Assembly (NCBI GenBank): GCA_000717735.1
Contig: JOBE01000014.1
Span: forward strand, 79,528-143,527
Origin: Streptomyces griseoluteus
GTDB taxonomy: Bacteria; Actinomycetota; Actinomycetes; Streptomycetales; Streptomycetaceae
Length of the DNA stretch: 64,000 nt
Direction of reading: 5' to 3'
The notes beneath the pieces were generated by a model. It did not search any database. It saw nothing but the letters and a program-made list of their open reading frames with translations, and was not told the DNA's origin. How positions within the stretch are numbered: the first letter of the stretch is position 1; the number at the start of each line of letters is the position of its first letter. Both the position numbers and the translations under genes were made by a program. This document shows positions 1 through 9,309 of the stretch, piece by piece.

Positions 1-865
1 CCGCCACGTTGCCGTGGGCGCCGATCTCGGCGATCCACTCCAGGCCCAGCTCCTCGGCCTTGGCCTTGCTCATGACGACGACGGCGGCGGCGCCGTCGGA
101 GATCTGCGAGGAGGTGCCGGCGGTGATCGTGCCGTCCTTGGCGAAGGCGGGACGGAGCTTGCCGAGGGACTCGGCGGTGGTCTCCGCGCGGATGCCCTCG
201 TCCTTGGAGAAGACGACCGGCTCGCCCTTGCGCTGCGGGATCTCGACCGGGGTGATCTCGGCCTCGAAGATGCCGTTCTTCTGGGCGGCGGCGGCGCGCT
301 GGTGCGAGAGGGCGGCGATCTCGTCCTGGTCGGGGCGCTGGATGCCCAGGCGGGTGTTGTGCTTCTCGGTGGACTCGCCCATGGCGATGTTCTCGAAGGC
401 GTCGGTGAGGCCGTCGTACGCCATCGCGTCGAGCATCTCGATCGCGCCGTACTTGTAGCCCTCACGGGACTTCGGGAGCAGGTGCGGGGCGTTGGTCATC
501 GACTCCTGGCCGCCGGCGACGACGATGTCGAACTCGCCGGCGCGGATCAGCTGGTCGGCCAGCGCGATGGCGTCCAGGCCCGACAGACACACCTTGTTGA
601 TGGTGAGCGCGGGGACGTTCATGGGGATGCCGGCCTTGACGGCGGCCTGGCGGGCGGGGATCTGGCCGGCACCCGCCTGGAGCACCTGGCCCATGATCAC
701 GTACTGGACCTGACGGCCGTCGATGCCGGCCCGGTCGAGGGCCGCCTTGATGGCGAAGCCGCCGAGGTCCGCGCCCGAGAAGGACTTGAGCGAACCGAGC
801 AGGCGACCCATGGGCGTGCGGGCGCCCGCGACGATCACTGAGGTGGTACCGGTCGTTCCAGACAT
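1..865 (-). CDS. acetyl-CoA C-acetyltransferase (thiolase), C-terminus outside window
   Basis: Reading leftward from the ATG at 865 gives 288 codons of an uninterrupted thiolase that runs off the left edge. It would condense two acetyl-CoA to acetoacetyl-CoA or run the reverse thiolysis in the cytoplasm. The nucleophilic cysteine is visible at about residue 93 in INKVCLSG, followed by [11 protein letters not shown]. Family members are near 390-400 residues, so about 110 C-terminal residues, including the catalytic His and second Cys, lie outside. It is divergent from the methylmalonyl-CoA epimerase at 1003, which fits a shared acyl-CoA role. No strong Shine-Dalgarno is seen before the ATG. 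Confidence 0.95.
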   Translation of the reverse strand, partial: MSGTTGTTSVIVAGARTPMGRLLGSLKSFSGADLGGFAIKAALDRAGIDGRQVQYVIMGQVLQAGAGQIPARQAAVKAGIPMNVPALTINKVCLSGLDAIALADQLIRAGEFDIVVAGGQESMTNAPHLLPKSREGYKYGAIEMLDAMAYDGLTDAFENIAMGESTEKHNTRLGIQRPDQDEIAALSHQRAAAAQKNGIFEAEITPVEIPQRKGEPVVFSKDEGIRAETTAESLGKLRPAFAKDGTITAGTSSQISDGAAAVVVMSKAKAEELGLEWIAEIGAHGNVA

Positions 866-1002
866 GAGGCACGGCCCCTAGGGATGAGAAGTGAACGAGG
901 GTTTACCGCCAATGTACTGAGGGGCGCCTCGCCCGGTCACCGGCCAGCCGGTGTGACGGCGCGCACGTTGCGTAACCACCCTCCCGGCGCTGCACTGGAG
1001 GC

Positions 1003-1455
1003 ATGCTGACGCGAATCGACCACATCGGGATCGCCTGTTTCGACCTGGACAAGACTGTCGAGTTCTACCGTGCGACGTACGGGTTCGAGGTCTTCCACTC
1101 CGAGGTCAACGAGGAGCAGGGCGTCCGCGAGGCCATGCTCAAGATCAACGACACTTCGGACGGCGGGGCCTCCTACCTCCAGCTCCTGGAGCCGACCCGG
1201 GAGGACTCGGCGGTGGGCAAGTGGCTCGCCAAGAACGGCGAGGGCGTGCACCACATCGCCTTCGGGACCGCGGACGTCGACGGAGACGCCGAGGCCATCC
1301 GCGGCAAGGGCGTACGGGTCCTCTACGACCAGCCGCGGATCGGCTCGATGGGCTCCCGGATCACCTTCCTGCACCCCAAGGACTGCCACGGCGTGCTCAC
1401 CGAACTGGTCACCTCCGCCGAGCCGTCCGCTGACCACTCCTCAGCGGAGCACTGA
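1003..1455 (+). CDS. mce: methylmalonyl-CoA epimerase
   Basis: A 150-residue VOC-superfamily protein of normal family length, interconverting (R)- and (S)-methylmalonyl-CoA between the mutase and carboxylase/propionyl-CoA pathways. The metal ligands expected for the family are all present: His7 (DHIGIA), Gln60 (YLQLLEP), His84 (HHIAF) and Glu134 (LTELV). The ATG at 1003 has a GGAG only two bases upstream, an unusually short spacing. However, the protein starts exactly where the fold begins and no better start exists. It stands alone on the plus strand, with about 170 bases before scy. Confidence 0.96.
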   Translation: MLTRIDHIGIACFDLDKTVEFYRATYGFEVFHSEVNEEQGVREAMLKINDTSDGGASYLQLLEPTREDSAVGKWLAKNGEGVHHIAFGTADVDGDAEAIRGKGVRVLYDQPRIGSMGSRITFLHPKDCHGVLTELVTSAEPSADHSSAEH

Positions 1456-1628
1456 CCTCCGGATTCCTGGCCCGGTAGAGTGGGCGACTCCGGGCCGGGG
1501 CCGGTCGGGGCCGCTCCGTGCGGCACCGAAGTCGGGATGTCGGGGTCGTCCGATCTGTCACGATCCCCCGGGGGTCCGTCCTCGGCCGTGAGGGCGGTGC
1601 TCGTTGGAGTGTTGCGACCAGGGGACGG

Positions 1629-4600
1629 ATGGACCGCGCAGTGCGGGGCTACGAACGCCAGGAGAGCCACCGAGCTGAAGACGACCATCTCGCCAGGTTC
1701 GAAGCCGAGATGGACCGGCTGAAGACCGAGCGCGAGAAGGCCGTCCAGCACGCCGAGGACCTCGGATACCAGGTCGAGGTCTTGCGCGCCAAGCTCCACG
1801 AGGCGCGCCGCACCATCGCGTCCCGACCCGCGTACGACAGCGCGGACATCGGCTACCAGGCCGAGCAGCTGCTGCGGAACGCGCAGGCGCAGGCCGAGCA
1901 GCTGCGCCAGGACGCCGAGCGCGAGCTGCGCGAGGCCCGCGCCCAGACCCAGCGCATCCTCCAGGAGCACGCCGAGCACCAGGCCCGGCTCCAGGCCGAG
2001 CTGCACAACGAGGCCGTCCAGCGGCGCCAGCAGCTGGACCAGGAGCTCAACGAGCGCCGCCAGACCGTCGAGGCGCACGTCAACGAGAACGTCGCCTGGG
2101 CCGAGCAGCTCCGCGCCCGTACGGAGTCCCAGGCCCGCCGCCTGATGGAGGAGTCCCGCGCGGAGGCCGAGCAGTCGCTCGCCGCCGCCCGCGCCGAGGC
2201 CACCCGCCTCGCCGAGGAGACCAGCCGCCGGGTCGGCGCGGAGGCCGAAGCGGCGCGTGCCGAGGCCGAAGCGATTCTGCTGCGCGCCCGCAAGGACGCC
2301 GAGCGACTCCTCAGCGCCGCCTCGAGCCAGGCGCAGGAGGCCACCAGCCACGCCGAGCAGCTCCGCTCGACCACCACCGCGGAGACCGACCAGGCCCGCC
2401 GCCAGGCCACCGAGCTCTCCCGCGCCGCAGAGCAGCGCATGCAGGAGGCCGAGGAGAAGCTCCGGCTCGCCCGCGCCGAGGCCGAGAAGGCCCTCTCCGA
2501 GGCCAAGGACGCCGCCGCCCGCCAGATCGCCTCCGCCGAGTCGGTCAACGAGCAGCGCACCCGCACCGCCAAGACCGAGATCGCCCGGCTCGTCGGCGAG
2601 GCCACCAAGGACGCCGAAGCCCTCAAGGCCGAGGCCGAGGAGAAGCTCCGCGAGGCGACCGCCCACGCGGAGAAGCTCGTCACCGAGGCCTCCGAGAAGG
2701 CCCGTACCGCCGCCGCGGAGGACTCCGCCGCCGCCCTCGCCAAGGCCGCGCGCAACGCCGAGGAGATCCTCACCAAGGCGTCCGAGGACGCCCGCGAGAC
2801 CACCCGCAAGGCCTCCGAGGAGGCCGAGCGGGTCCGCCGCGAGGCCGAGACCGAGGCCGACCGGCTCCGCGCCCTGGCCGAGGAGCAGGCCGACGAACTG
2901 CTCGGCTCGGCCAAGGACGACACCAAGGAGTACCGCGCCAAGACCGTCGAGCTCCAGGAGGAGGCGCGGCGGCTGCGCGGCGAGGCCGAGCAGCTGCGCG
3001 CCGAGGCCATCGACGAGGGCGAGCGGATCCGCGGCGAGGCCCGCCGCGAGGCCGTCCAGCAGATCGAGGAGGCGGCGAAGACCGCCGAGGAGCTGCTGAC
3101 CAAGGCGCGTACCGACGCCGACGGGCTGCGCACCAAGGCCGGCGCCGAGAGCGAGCGGGTCAAGTCGGAGGCGATGGAGCGCGCCCAGACGCTCCGGACC
3201 CAGGCCGAGGAGACCCTTGAGCGCACCCGCGCCGAGGCCGAGCGGCTGCGCGCCGAGGCCGAGGAGCAGGCCGAGTCGGTCAGGGACGCGGCCGAGAAGG
3301 CCGCCGCGGCGCTGCGCGCGGACGCCGAGCGGGCCGCGGAGGCGCGCCGCGCGGAGGCCGCCGAGGAGCTGACCCGGCTGCACACCGACGCCGAGGCGAA
3401 GGTGGCGGCGGCCGGTGAGGAGCTCACCGACGCGCGTGCCGAGGGCGAGCGGATGCGGCGCGAGGCCGCCGAGGAGACGGAACGGCTGCGGACCGAGGCC
3501 GCCGAGCGCATCCGTACCCTCCAGGAACAGGCCGAGCAGGAGGCCGAGCGGCTGCGCGCCGAGGCCGCGTCGGACGCGTCCACGACGCGTACGGAGGCGG
3601 AGACCGCGGCGGTACGGCTCCGCACGGAGGCGGCCGAGGAGGCCGAGCGTCTCCGGTCGGAGGCCCAGGAGACCGCCGACCGGATGCGGGCCGAGGCCGC
3701 CGCGGCCGCCGAGCGGGTGGCCGCCGAGGCCGCCGAAGCGCTCGCCGCCGCGCAGGAGGAGGCCGTCCGGCGCCGCCGGGAGGCCGAGGAGACCCTCGAG
3801 TCGGCCCGTTCCGAGGCCGGCCGGGAGCGCGAGCACGCCCGCGAGCAGTCCGAGGAGCTCCTCGCCGCCGCCCGCAAGCGGGTCGAGGACGCGCAGGTCG
3901 AGGCGCAGCGCCTGGTCGAGGAGGCGGACGCGCGGGCGACCGAGATGGTCACCGCGGCCTCGCGAGCCGCCCAGGAGGTACGGGACTCGGTCGCGGGCCT
4001 GCGGGAGCAGGCCGAGGAGGAGATCGCCGGGCTGCGCAGCGCCGCCGAGCACGCGGCCGAGCGGACGCGTACCGAGGCGCAGGAGGAGGCGGACCGGGTC
4101 CGCGCCGACGCGCACGAGGAGCGGGAGCGGGCCACCGAGGACGCCGGCCGGGTCCGGGCGCGCGCCCACGAGGAGACGGAGGCCGCGAAGGCGCTGGCCG
4201 AGCGGACCGTCACGGACGCGATCGCCGAGGCGGAGAAGCTGCGGTCGGACACCGCGGAGTACGCCCAGCGGGTACGGACGGAGGCGACGGACTCCCTCGC
4301 CTCCGCCGAGCAGGACGCGGCCCGGACCCGTGCGGACGCCCGGGAGGACGCGAACCGGATCCGTTCGGAGGCCGCGGAGCGCGCCGAGTCGCTGGTCGGC
4401 GAGGCCCGTACGGAGGCGGAGCGGATCGCCGCCGAGGCGGAGCAGGTCCTCGACGAGGCCCGCAAGGCCGCCGACAAGCGGCGCAGCGACGCGGCCGAGC
4501 AGGCCGACGCGCTCCTCGCGCAGGCGACCGGCGAGGCCGAGCGGCTCACCGCCGAGGCGGTCGAGCTCATGGAGACCGCCGAACAGGACGCCCAGCGGCT

Positions 4601-6098
4601 GCGTACCGAGGCCGAACAGGTCAAGGCCGACGGGGAGGCGCACGCGGAGGCGCTGCGGGCCGCGGCCCTGGCCGACGGCGAGCAGGTCCTCGACGAGGCC
4701 CGCAAGGCCGCCGACAAGCGGCGCTCCGACGCCGCCGAACAGGCCGACGCGCTCCTCGCCGAGGCGACGAGCGAGGCAGAACGGCTCACCGCCGAGGCGG
4801 TCGAGCTCATGGAGACCGCCGAACAGGACGCCCAGCGCCTCCGTTCCGAGGCCGAACAGGTCAAGATCGACGGAGAGGCGCACGCCCAGGCACTGCGGGC
4901 CGCGGCCCTGGCCGACGGCGAGCAGGTCCTCGACGAGGCCCGCAAGGCCGCCGACAAGCGGCGCAGCGACGCCGCCGAACAGGCCGACGCGCTCCTCGCC
5001 GAGGCGACGAGCGAGGCAGAACGGCTCACCCGTGAGGCGAACGCCGAAGCCGAGCGCGTCACCCGTGAGGCCAACGCCGAGGCCGGACGCGTCACCCGTG
5101 AGGCCGGCGAGCTCGCCGACGCCGTCACGGCGGACGCGCGCGCCGAGGCCGAGGCAACGGTGGGTTCCGCGCGGCAGGACGCCGAGCGGATCCGTGCCGA
5201 GTCGGAGCGGCTGAGGGCCGACGCGGAGGCGGCGGCCGAGCGGATGCGGTCGGAGGCCCGCGAGGAGGCGGACCGCACGCTCGACGAGGCGCGCGAGGCC
5301 GGCGCCCGGAAGCGTTCCGACGCGGCCGAGCAGGCGGACCAGCTCATCGCCAAGGCCCAGGAGGAGGCACTGCGCGCCACCACCGAGGCCGAGACGCAGG
5401 CGGACACGATGGTCGGCGCGGCCCGCAAGGAGGCCGAGCGGATCGTCGCCGAGGCGACCGTCGAGGGCAACTCGCTGGTCGAGAAGGCCCGTACGGACGC
5501 GGACGAGCTCCTGGTCGGGGCGCGCGGTGACGCGACGGCCATAAGGGACCGGGCCGAGGAGCTGCGCAGCCGGGTCGAGGGCGAGATCGAGGAGCTGCAC
5601 GAGCGGGCGCGCCGCGAGAGCGCCGAGCAGATGCGGACGGCGGGCGAGCGGGTCGACAACCTCGTGAAGGCCGCGACGGAGCAGCGCGCCGAGGCCGAGG
5701 AGAAGGCCAAGGAGCTGGTCTCCGAGGCGAGTTCGGAGGCGAGCAAGGTCCGTATCGCCGCGGTCCGCAAGGCGGAGGCGCTCCTCAAGGAGGCCTCACA
5801 GAAGAAGGCGTCGCTCATCGCGGAGGCCGAGGAGATCAAGGCGGAGGCCGAACGCATCAGGGCCGAGGCGCAGGCGGAGGCCGAGCGGACGGTCGAGGAG
5901 GGCCAGCGGGAGCTGGAGGTGCTGGTGCGCCGCCGCAAGGACATCAATGCCGAGATCTCCCGTGTCCAGGACGTCCTGGAGGCGTTGGAGTCTTTCGAGA
6001 CGCCTTCCGCCGGGACGAAGTCGGCCGGGGCGGTGGGAGCCAAGGCGGGTGCGTCGGCGGGCTCCACTCGTTCGGGTGGCAAGCCCCAGGACGGCTAG
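1629..6098 (+). CDS. scy: Scy, giant coiled-coil polar-growth scaffold
   Basis: About 1,489 residues, almost entirely Ala/Glu/Arg-rich coiled coil with no catalytic domain. The tail is short, low-complexity and Ala/Gly/Ser-rich. Together with FilP immediately downstream this identifies Scy, which organises DivIVA and the tip-growth complex at hyphal poles. It is longer than the S. coelicolor protein, which I remember as about 1,326 residues. Two starts are possible: ATG at 1629, with AGGGG four bases upstream (preferred), and GTG at 1641, beginning VRGYERQE. The final coding third contains near-perfect 240-base tandem repeats, listed separately, which may explain the extra length. The strand complementary to it is also open over long stretches because of codon bias; that is not a gene. 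Confidence 0.93.
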   Translation: MDRAVRGYERQESHRAEDDHLARFEAEMDRLKTEREKAVQHAEDLGYQVEVLRAKLHEARRTIASRPAYDSADIGYQAEQLLRNAQAQAEQLRQDAERELREARAQTQRILQEHAEHQARLQAELHNEAVQRRQQLDQELNERRQTVEAHVNENVAWAEQLRARTESQARRLMEESRAEAEQSLAAARAEATRLAEETSRRVGAEAEAARAEAEAILLRARKDAERLLSAASSQAQEATSHAEQLRSTTTAETDQARRQATELSRAAEQRMQEAEEKLRLARAEAEKALSEAKDAAARQIASAESVNEQRTRTAKTEIARLVGEATKDAEALKAEAEEKLREATAHAEKLVTEASEKARTAAAEDSAAALAKAARNAEEILTKASEDARETTRKASEEAERVRREAETEADRLRALAEEQADELLGSAKDDTKEYRAKTVELQEEARRLRGEAEQLRAEAIDEGERIRGEARREAVQQIEEAAKTAEELLTKARTDADGLRTKAGAESERVKSEAMERAQTLRTQAEETLERTRAEAERLRAEAEEQAESVRDAAEKAAAALRADAERAAEARRAEAAEELTRLHTDAEAKVAAAGEELTDARAEGERMRREAAEETERLRTEAAERIRTLQEQAEQEAERLRAEAASDASTTRTEAETAAVRLRTEAAEEAERLRSEAQETADRMRAEAAAAAERVAAEAAEALAAAQEEAVRRRREAEETLESARSEAGREREHAREQSEELLAAARKRVEDAQVEAQRLVEEADARATEMVTAASRAAQEVRDSVAGLREQAEEEIAGLRSAAEHAAERTRTEAQEEADRVRADAHEERERATEDAGRVRARAHEETEAAKALAERTVTDAIAEAEKLRSDTAEYAQRVRTEATDSLASAEQDAARTRADAREDANRIRSEAAERAESLVGEARTEAERIAAEAEQVLDEARKAADKRRSDAAEQADALLAQATGEAERLTAEAVELMETAEQDAQRLRTEAEQVKADGEAHAEALRAAALADGEQVLDEARKAADKRRSDAAEQADALLAEATSEAERLTAEAVELMETAEQDAQRLRSEAEQVKIDGEAHAQALRAAALADGEQVLDEARKAADKRRSDAAEQADALLAEATSEAERLTREANAEAERVTREANAEAGRVTREAGELADAVTADARAEAEATVGSARQDAERIRAESERLRADAEAAAERMRSEAREEADRTLDEAREAGARKRSDAAEQADQLIAKAQEEALRATTEAETQADTMVGAARKEAERIVAEATVEGNSLVEKARTDADELLVGARGDATAIRDRAEELRSRVEGEIEELHERARRESAEQMRTAGERVDNLVKAATEQRAEAEEKAKELVSEASSEASKVRIAAVRKAEALLKEASQKKASLIAEAEEIKAEAERIRAEAQAEAERTVEEGQRELEVLVRRRKDINAEISRVQDVLEALESFETPSAGTKSAGAVGAKAGASAGSTRSGGKPQDG
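4440..5030 (+). repeat. 240-bp (80-residue) tandem repeat within scy, 2.5 copies
   Basis: Units begin at 4440, 4680 and 4920, each opening EQVLDEARKAADKRRSDAAE. The first two are full 80-residue units ending in RAAALADG, and the third is cut after about 37 residues (ERLT). The copies differ at only a few residues (for example QATG versus EATS, VKADG versus VKIDG). A degenerate further copy (LDEAREAGARKRSDAAEQAD) is visible near 5280. The repeat is in frame, so copy-number change would lengthen the rod without breaking it. Confidence 0.95.
5031..5105 (+). repeat. 33-bp (11-residue) hendecad repeat within scy
   Basis: Immediately after the 240-bp repeats, the 11-residue unit REANAEAERVT occurs at 5031-5063, again as REANAEAGRVT at 5064-5096, and begins a third time at 5097. 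An 11-residue period is the hendecad periodicity described for Scy/FilP-class coiled coils. Confidence 0.9.
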
Positions 6099-6212
6099 CC
6101 ACTCAAAAGGCTGGACATTCTCCAGATCAAACGGGCATACGCTCGATGACACGCCGCTTCGGCCCCTAGGATTCCCTCTAACACCTCACCGGTCTCATTC
6201 GACAGGAAACCC

Positions 6213-7148
6213 ATGAGCGACACATCCTCCCCCTTCGGCTTCGAGCTCGTGCGGCGCGGTTACGACCGCGGTCAGGTGGACGACCGCATTACCAAGCTCG
6301 TGTCCGACCGTGACAGTGCTCTGTCCCGCATCACCTCTCTGGAGAAGCGCATCGAGGAACTCCACCTCGAGACGCAGAACGCCCAGGCGCAGGTCACCGA
6401 CGCCGAGCCGTCGTACGCGGGACTCGGCGCCCGGGTCGAGAAGATCCTGCGGCTCGCCGAGGAGGAGGCGAAGGACCTGCGCGAGGAGGCCCGTCGCGCC
6501 GCCGAGCAGCACCGCGAGCTGGCCGAGTCGGCCGCCCAGCAGGTGCGCAACGACGCCGAGTCCTTCGCGGCCGAGCGCAAGTCGAAGGCCGAGGACGAGG
6601 GCGTCCGCATCGTCGAGAAGGCGCAGGGCGAGGCCAACACGCTGCGCGCCGAGGCGCAGAAGGACGCGCAGTCGAAGCGCGAGGAGGCGGACGCCCTCTT
6701 CGAGGAGACCCGCGCCAAGGCCGCCCAGGCCGCCGCGGACTTCGAGACCAACCTGGCGAAGCGCCGCGAACAGTCGGAGCGGGACCTGGCCTCGCGTCAG
6801 GCGAAGGCCGAGAAGCGCCTCGCGGAGATCGAGCACCGCGCCGAGCAGCTCCGCCTGGAGGCCGAGAAGCTGCGGACGGACGCGGAGCGCCGGGCCCGTC
6901 AGACGGTGGAGACCGCGCAGCGCCAGGCCGAGGACATCGTGGCCGACGCGAACGCCAAGGCCGACCGGATCCGTTCGGAGTCGGAGCGCGAGCTCGCGGC
7001 CCTGACGAACCGCCGCGACTCGATCAACGCCCAGCTGACCAACGTCCGCGAGATGCTGGCGACGCTGACCGGTGCCGCGGTGGCGGCGGCCGGCTCCCCG
7101 ATCGACGACGAGCGTCCGGCGGGCGTTCCTGCCCAGCAGACCCGCTGA
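6213..7148 (+). CDS. filP: FilP, intermediate-filament-like coiled-coil protein
   Basis: 311 residues, the usual FilP length. A short N-terminal segment (FELVRRGYDRGQVDDRI, residues 10-26) resembles the DivIVA-type GYD signature. A long Ala/Glu/Arg coiled coil follows from about residue 30 to 280, then a disordered Pro/Gln tail. FilP forms cytoplasmic filaments behind the hyphal tip and interacts with DivIVA and Scy. The gene follows scy after 114 bases and starts with ATG preceded by AGGAAA. A strong terminator follows it, so scy-filP or filP alone forms the transcription unit. Confidence 0.95.
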   Translation: MSDTSSPFGFELVRRGYDRGQVDDRITKLVSDRDSALSRITSLEKRIEELHLETQNAQAQVTDAEPSYAGLGARVEKILRLAEEEAKDLREEARRAAEQHRELAESAAQQVRNDAESFAAERKSKAEDEGVRIVEKAQGEANTLRAEAQKDAQSKREEADALFEETRAKAAQAAADFETNLAKRREQSERDLASRQAKAEKRLAEIEHRAEQLRLEAEKLRTDAERRARQTVETAQRQAEDIVADANAKADRIRSESERELAALTNRRDSINAQLTNVREMLATLTGAAVAAAGSPIDDERPAGVPAQQTR

Positions 7149-7180
7149 CACTCCTGACGGCTCCGCAGCGTCGCCCGAAG

Positions 7181-7210
7181 CCCCCCGTCACTCCGGTGGC
7201 GGGGGGTTTT
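7181..7210 (+). terminator. rho-independent terminator after filP
   Basis: CCCCCCGTCAC pairs with GTGGCGGGGGG across a TCCG loop (11 pairs, one G-T), followed directly by TTTT. The next gene starts only 23 bases downstream. Confidence 0.92.
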
Positions 7211-7232
7211 GCGCGCCCTTACGTTGGTACGC

Positions 7233-8225
7233 ATGATCGAGCTTGAGGGCCTGACCAAGCGCTACGGGCCGAAGACGGCGGTCGACCACCTCTCGTTCCA
7301 GGTGCGTCCCGGCGTGATCACCGGCTTCCTCGGGCCGAACGGGGCGGGCAAGTCGACGACCATGCGGATGATGCTCGACCTGGACAACCCGACGAGCGGG
7401 ACGGTCCGGATCGACGGCCGGCACTACCGGGACCTGGACGAGCCGCTGAAGTACATCGGGGCGCTCCTCGACGCCAAGGCGATGAACGGCGGCCGGTCGG
7501 CGTACAACAACCTGCTGTGTCTCGCGCAGTCGAACCGCATCCCGGAGCGCCGGGTGGGCGAGGTGCTGGACCTGGTGGGTCTGACGCCGGTGGCGCGGAA
7601 GAAGTCGAAGGGTTTCTCCCTCGGCATGGGGCAGCGGCTCGGCATCGCGTCCGCGCTGCTCGGCGATCCCGAGATCCTGATGTTCGACGAACCCGTCAAC
7701 GGACTTGATCCAGAGGGAATTCACTGGATCCGAAATCTGATGAAGGCGTTGGCCGCCGAGGGCAGAACGATCTTCGTTTCCAGCCATCTGATGAGTGAAA
7801 TGGCGCTGACGGCAGATCATCTGATCGTGATCGGGCAGGGAAAGCTGCTGGCCGACACGTCGATGGCTGATTTCATCCAGCAGAATTCCCGCAGTTATGT
7901 GAGGCTCCGTTCACCGCAGCAGGAACGGCTCAGGGACCTGCTGCACGCCAACGGATTCATCGCGGTCGAGGCCGGCAACGGCACCCTTGAGGTGGACGGG
8001 GTGGCGATCGAGAAGCTGGGCGAACTGGCGGCGGAGCACGGTCTCGTGCTGCACGAGCTGAGCTCCCAGCGCGCCTCGCTCGAAGAGGCGTTCATGCAGA
8101 TGACGGCCGGTGCGGTGGAGTACCACGCGCACGGCACGGACGTGCACGGTGCCGGGCCGGCACCCGGCCCCCAGTGGAGCACGCCCTCCGGCCCCGCCTC
8201 CGACCCGACCTCTCAGGGAGCCTGA
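7233..8225 (+). CDS. ABC transporter ATP-binding protein (first pair)
   Basis: 330 residues. Walker A GPNGAGKST is at 34-42, the signature FSLGMGQ at 128-134, Walker B ILMFDEP at 148-154, D-loop GLDP, and the switch His in SSH at 185. A C-terminal domain of about 100 residues is typical of DrrA-like exporter ATPases. It energises the permease encoded two bases downstream. The ATG at 7233 lies just past the filP terminator with no Shine-Dalgarno, so a leaderless transcript is possible. The stretch from about 7,685 to 7,915 (residues 150-228) is visibly poorer in G/C at third positions than the rest of the gene. The substrate cannot be inferred. Confidence 0.93.
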   Translation: MIELEGLTKRYGPKTAVDHLSFQVRPGVITGFLGPNGAGKSTTMRMMLDLDNPTSGTVRIDGRHYRDLDEPLKYIGALLDAKAMNGGRSAYNNLLCLAQSNRIPERRVGEVLDLVGLTPVARKKSKGFSLGMGQRLGIASALLGDPEILMFDEPVNGLDPEGIHWIRNLMKALAAEGRTIFVSSHLMSEMALTADHLIVIGQGKLLADTSMADFIQQNSRSYVRLRSPQQERLRDLLHANGFIAVEAGNGTLEVDGVAIEKLGELAAEHGLVLHELSSQRASLEEAFMQMTAGAVEYHAHGTDVHGAGPAPGPQWSTPSGPASDPTSQGA

Positions 8226-8227
8226 CG

Positions 8228-9007
8228 ATGGCAGCGGCATCCGCGGTCCTGCAGTCCGAGTGGACCAAGATCCGGACGGTGTCGTCGACCGTCTGGACGC
8301 TGGCGAGCGCCCTCCTCGTCACGGTGGCGATGAGCGCGGCGCTGTGCGCCTTGATGAGTTCCACCTTCGACGACCTGAGCGATCTGGAACGGGCCACCTT
8401 CGACCCGACCCTGATCAGCTTCTCCGGGATGATCCTGGGGCAGCTGGCGATGGTGGTCTTCGGTGTCCTGGTGGTGGGGACCGAGTACTCCTCCGGCATG
8501 ATCCGCACCTCGCTCGCCGCCGTGCCGCAGCGCGCGACCTTCCTCTTCTCCAAGATCGCGGTGGCGGGCACCCTCGCGCTGGTGGTGGGTCTGGCGACGA
8601 GCTTCCTCTCCTTCTTCCTCGGGCAGGCTCTGCTCGGCGAGCACCGGACCTCGATCGGCGCGGACAACGTCCTGCGGGCGGTGATCGGCGGCGGGCTCTA
8701 CATGGGTCTGATCGCGCTGTTCTCCATGGGTGTGGCGGCGATGCTGCGCTCGTCGATGCTGTCGCTCGGCATCCTGGTGCCGTTCTTCTTCCTGGTCTCG
8801 CAGATCCTGTCGGCGGTGCCGAAGGCGAAGGAGGTCGCCGCGTACTTCCCCGACCAGGCCGGGGCGAAGATCATGCAGGTCGTGCCGAACGCGATGAACT
8901 CGGAGGAGGCTGCGTACGGCCCCTGGGGCGGGCTCGGGATCATGCTGATCTGGGTGGCGGCCGCGCTGATCGGCGGCTACCTGGTGCTGAAGAAGCGGGA
9001 CGCCTGA
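8228..9007 (+). CDS. ABC-2 type transporter permease (first pair)
   Basis: 259 residues, opening with the recurrent cytoplasmic motif QSEWTKIRTVSSTVWTL and then about six hydrophobic segments. The motif GTEYSSGMIRTSL after the second segment is typical of this ABC-2 subfamily. It follows its ATPase after two bases, with AGGGAG seven bases before the ATG, so the two are co-translated. The last codons (KKRDA-stop) and the following bases form the first unit of a tandem repeat running to 9164. The substrate is unknown. Confidence 0.93.
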   Translation: MAAASAVLQSEWTKIRTVSSTVWTLASALLVTVAMSAALCALMSSTFDDLSDLERATFDPTLISFSGMILGQLAMVVFGVLVVGTEYSSGMIRTSLAAVPQRATFLFSKIAVAGTLALVVGLATSFLSFFLGQALLGEHRTSIGADNVLRAVIGGGLYMGLIALFSMGVAAMLRSSMLSLGILVPFFFLVSQILSAVPKAKEVAAYFPDQAGAKIMQVVPNAMNSEEAAYGPWGGLGIMLIWVAAALIGGYLVLKKRDA

Positions 9008-9164
9008 CCCGTGGAAGAAGCGGACGCCTGACCCATGGGGGAAGCGGACGCCTGACCCGTGGGAAAAGCGCACGCCTGACCCGTGGGGGAAGCGCACGCC
9101 TGACCCGTGGGGGAAGCGGGACGTCCGACCCGTGGGGGAAGCGGGACGTCCGACCCCGTAGGGG
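8992..9164. repeat. 24-27 bp minisatellite, seven units, starting inside the permease 3' end
   Basis: Units begin at 8992, 9017, 9041, 9065, 9089, 9113 and 9138. The consensus is GAAGCGgACGCCTGACCC followed by GTGGGG. Unit 1 includes the last permease codons and its TGA, and later units are non-coding copies of this gene end. The last two carry GTCCGACC instead of CCTGACC. About 145 bases remain before the next start, and I see no other element in them. Confidence 0.93.
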
Positions 9165-9309
9165 ATGACCAGGGATTCTCCCGGAGGTTTCCCTCCGCTT
9201 CGCCGGAACCGTCAATGGCTGGATAAGCTCCTAGCTCATACGGGGGGCTCCGGCCGAAGGCCGCCACGCCCCGACATGGATGCGACCGACCTGTCGATGG
9301 GGCTGCAGA

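Noticed and set aside
1323..6082. Two very long open frames (over 1,400 codons each) antisense to scy
   Set aside because: They are produced by the extreme G/C third-position bias and Ala/Glu/Arg repetition of scy. Their translations are low-complexity Ser/Ala/Arg or Leu/Gly/Arg, with no ribosome-binding site or domain.
9001..9170. Tandem repeats considered as a CRISPR array
   Set aside because: Units are contiguous without spacers, are imperfect, and derive from the permease 3' end; no cas genes are present.
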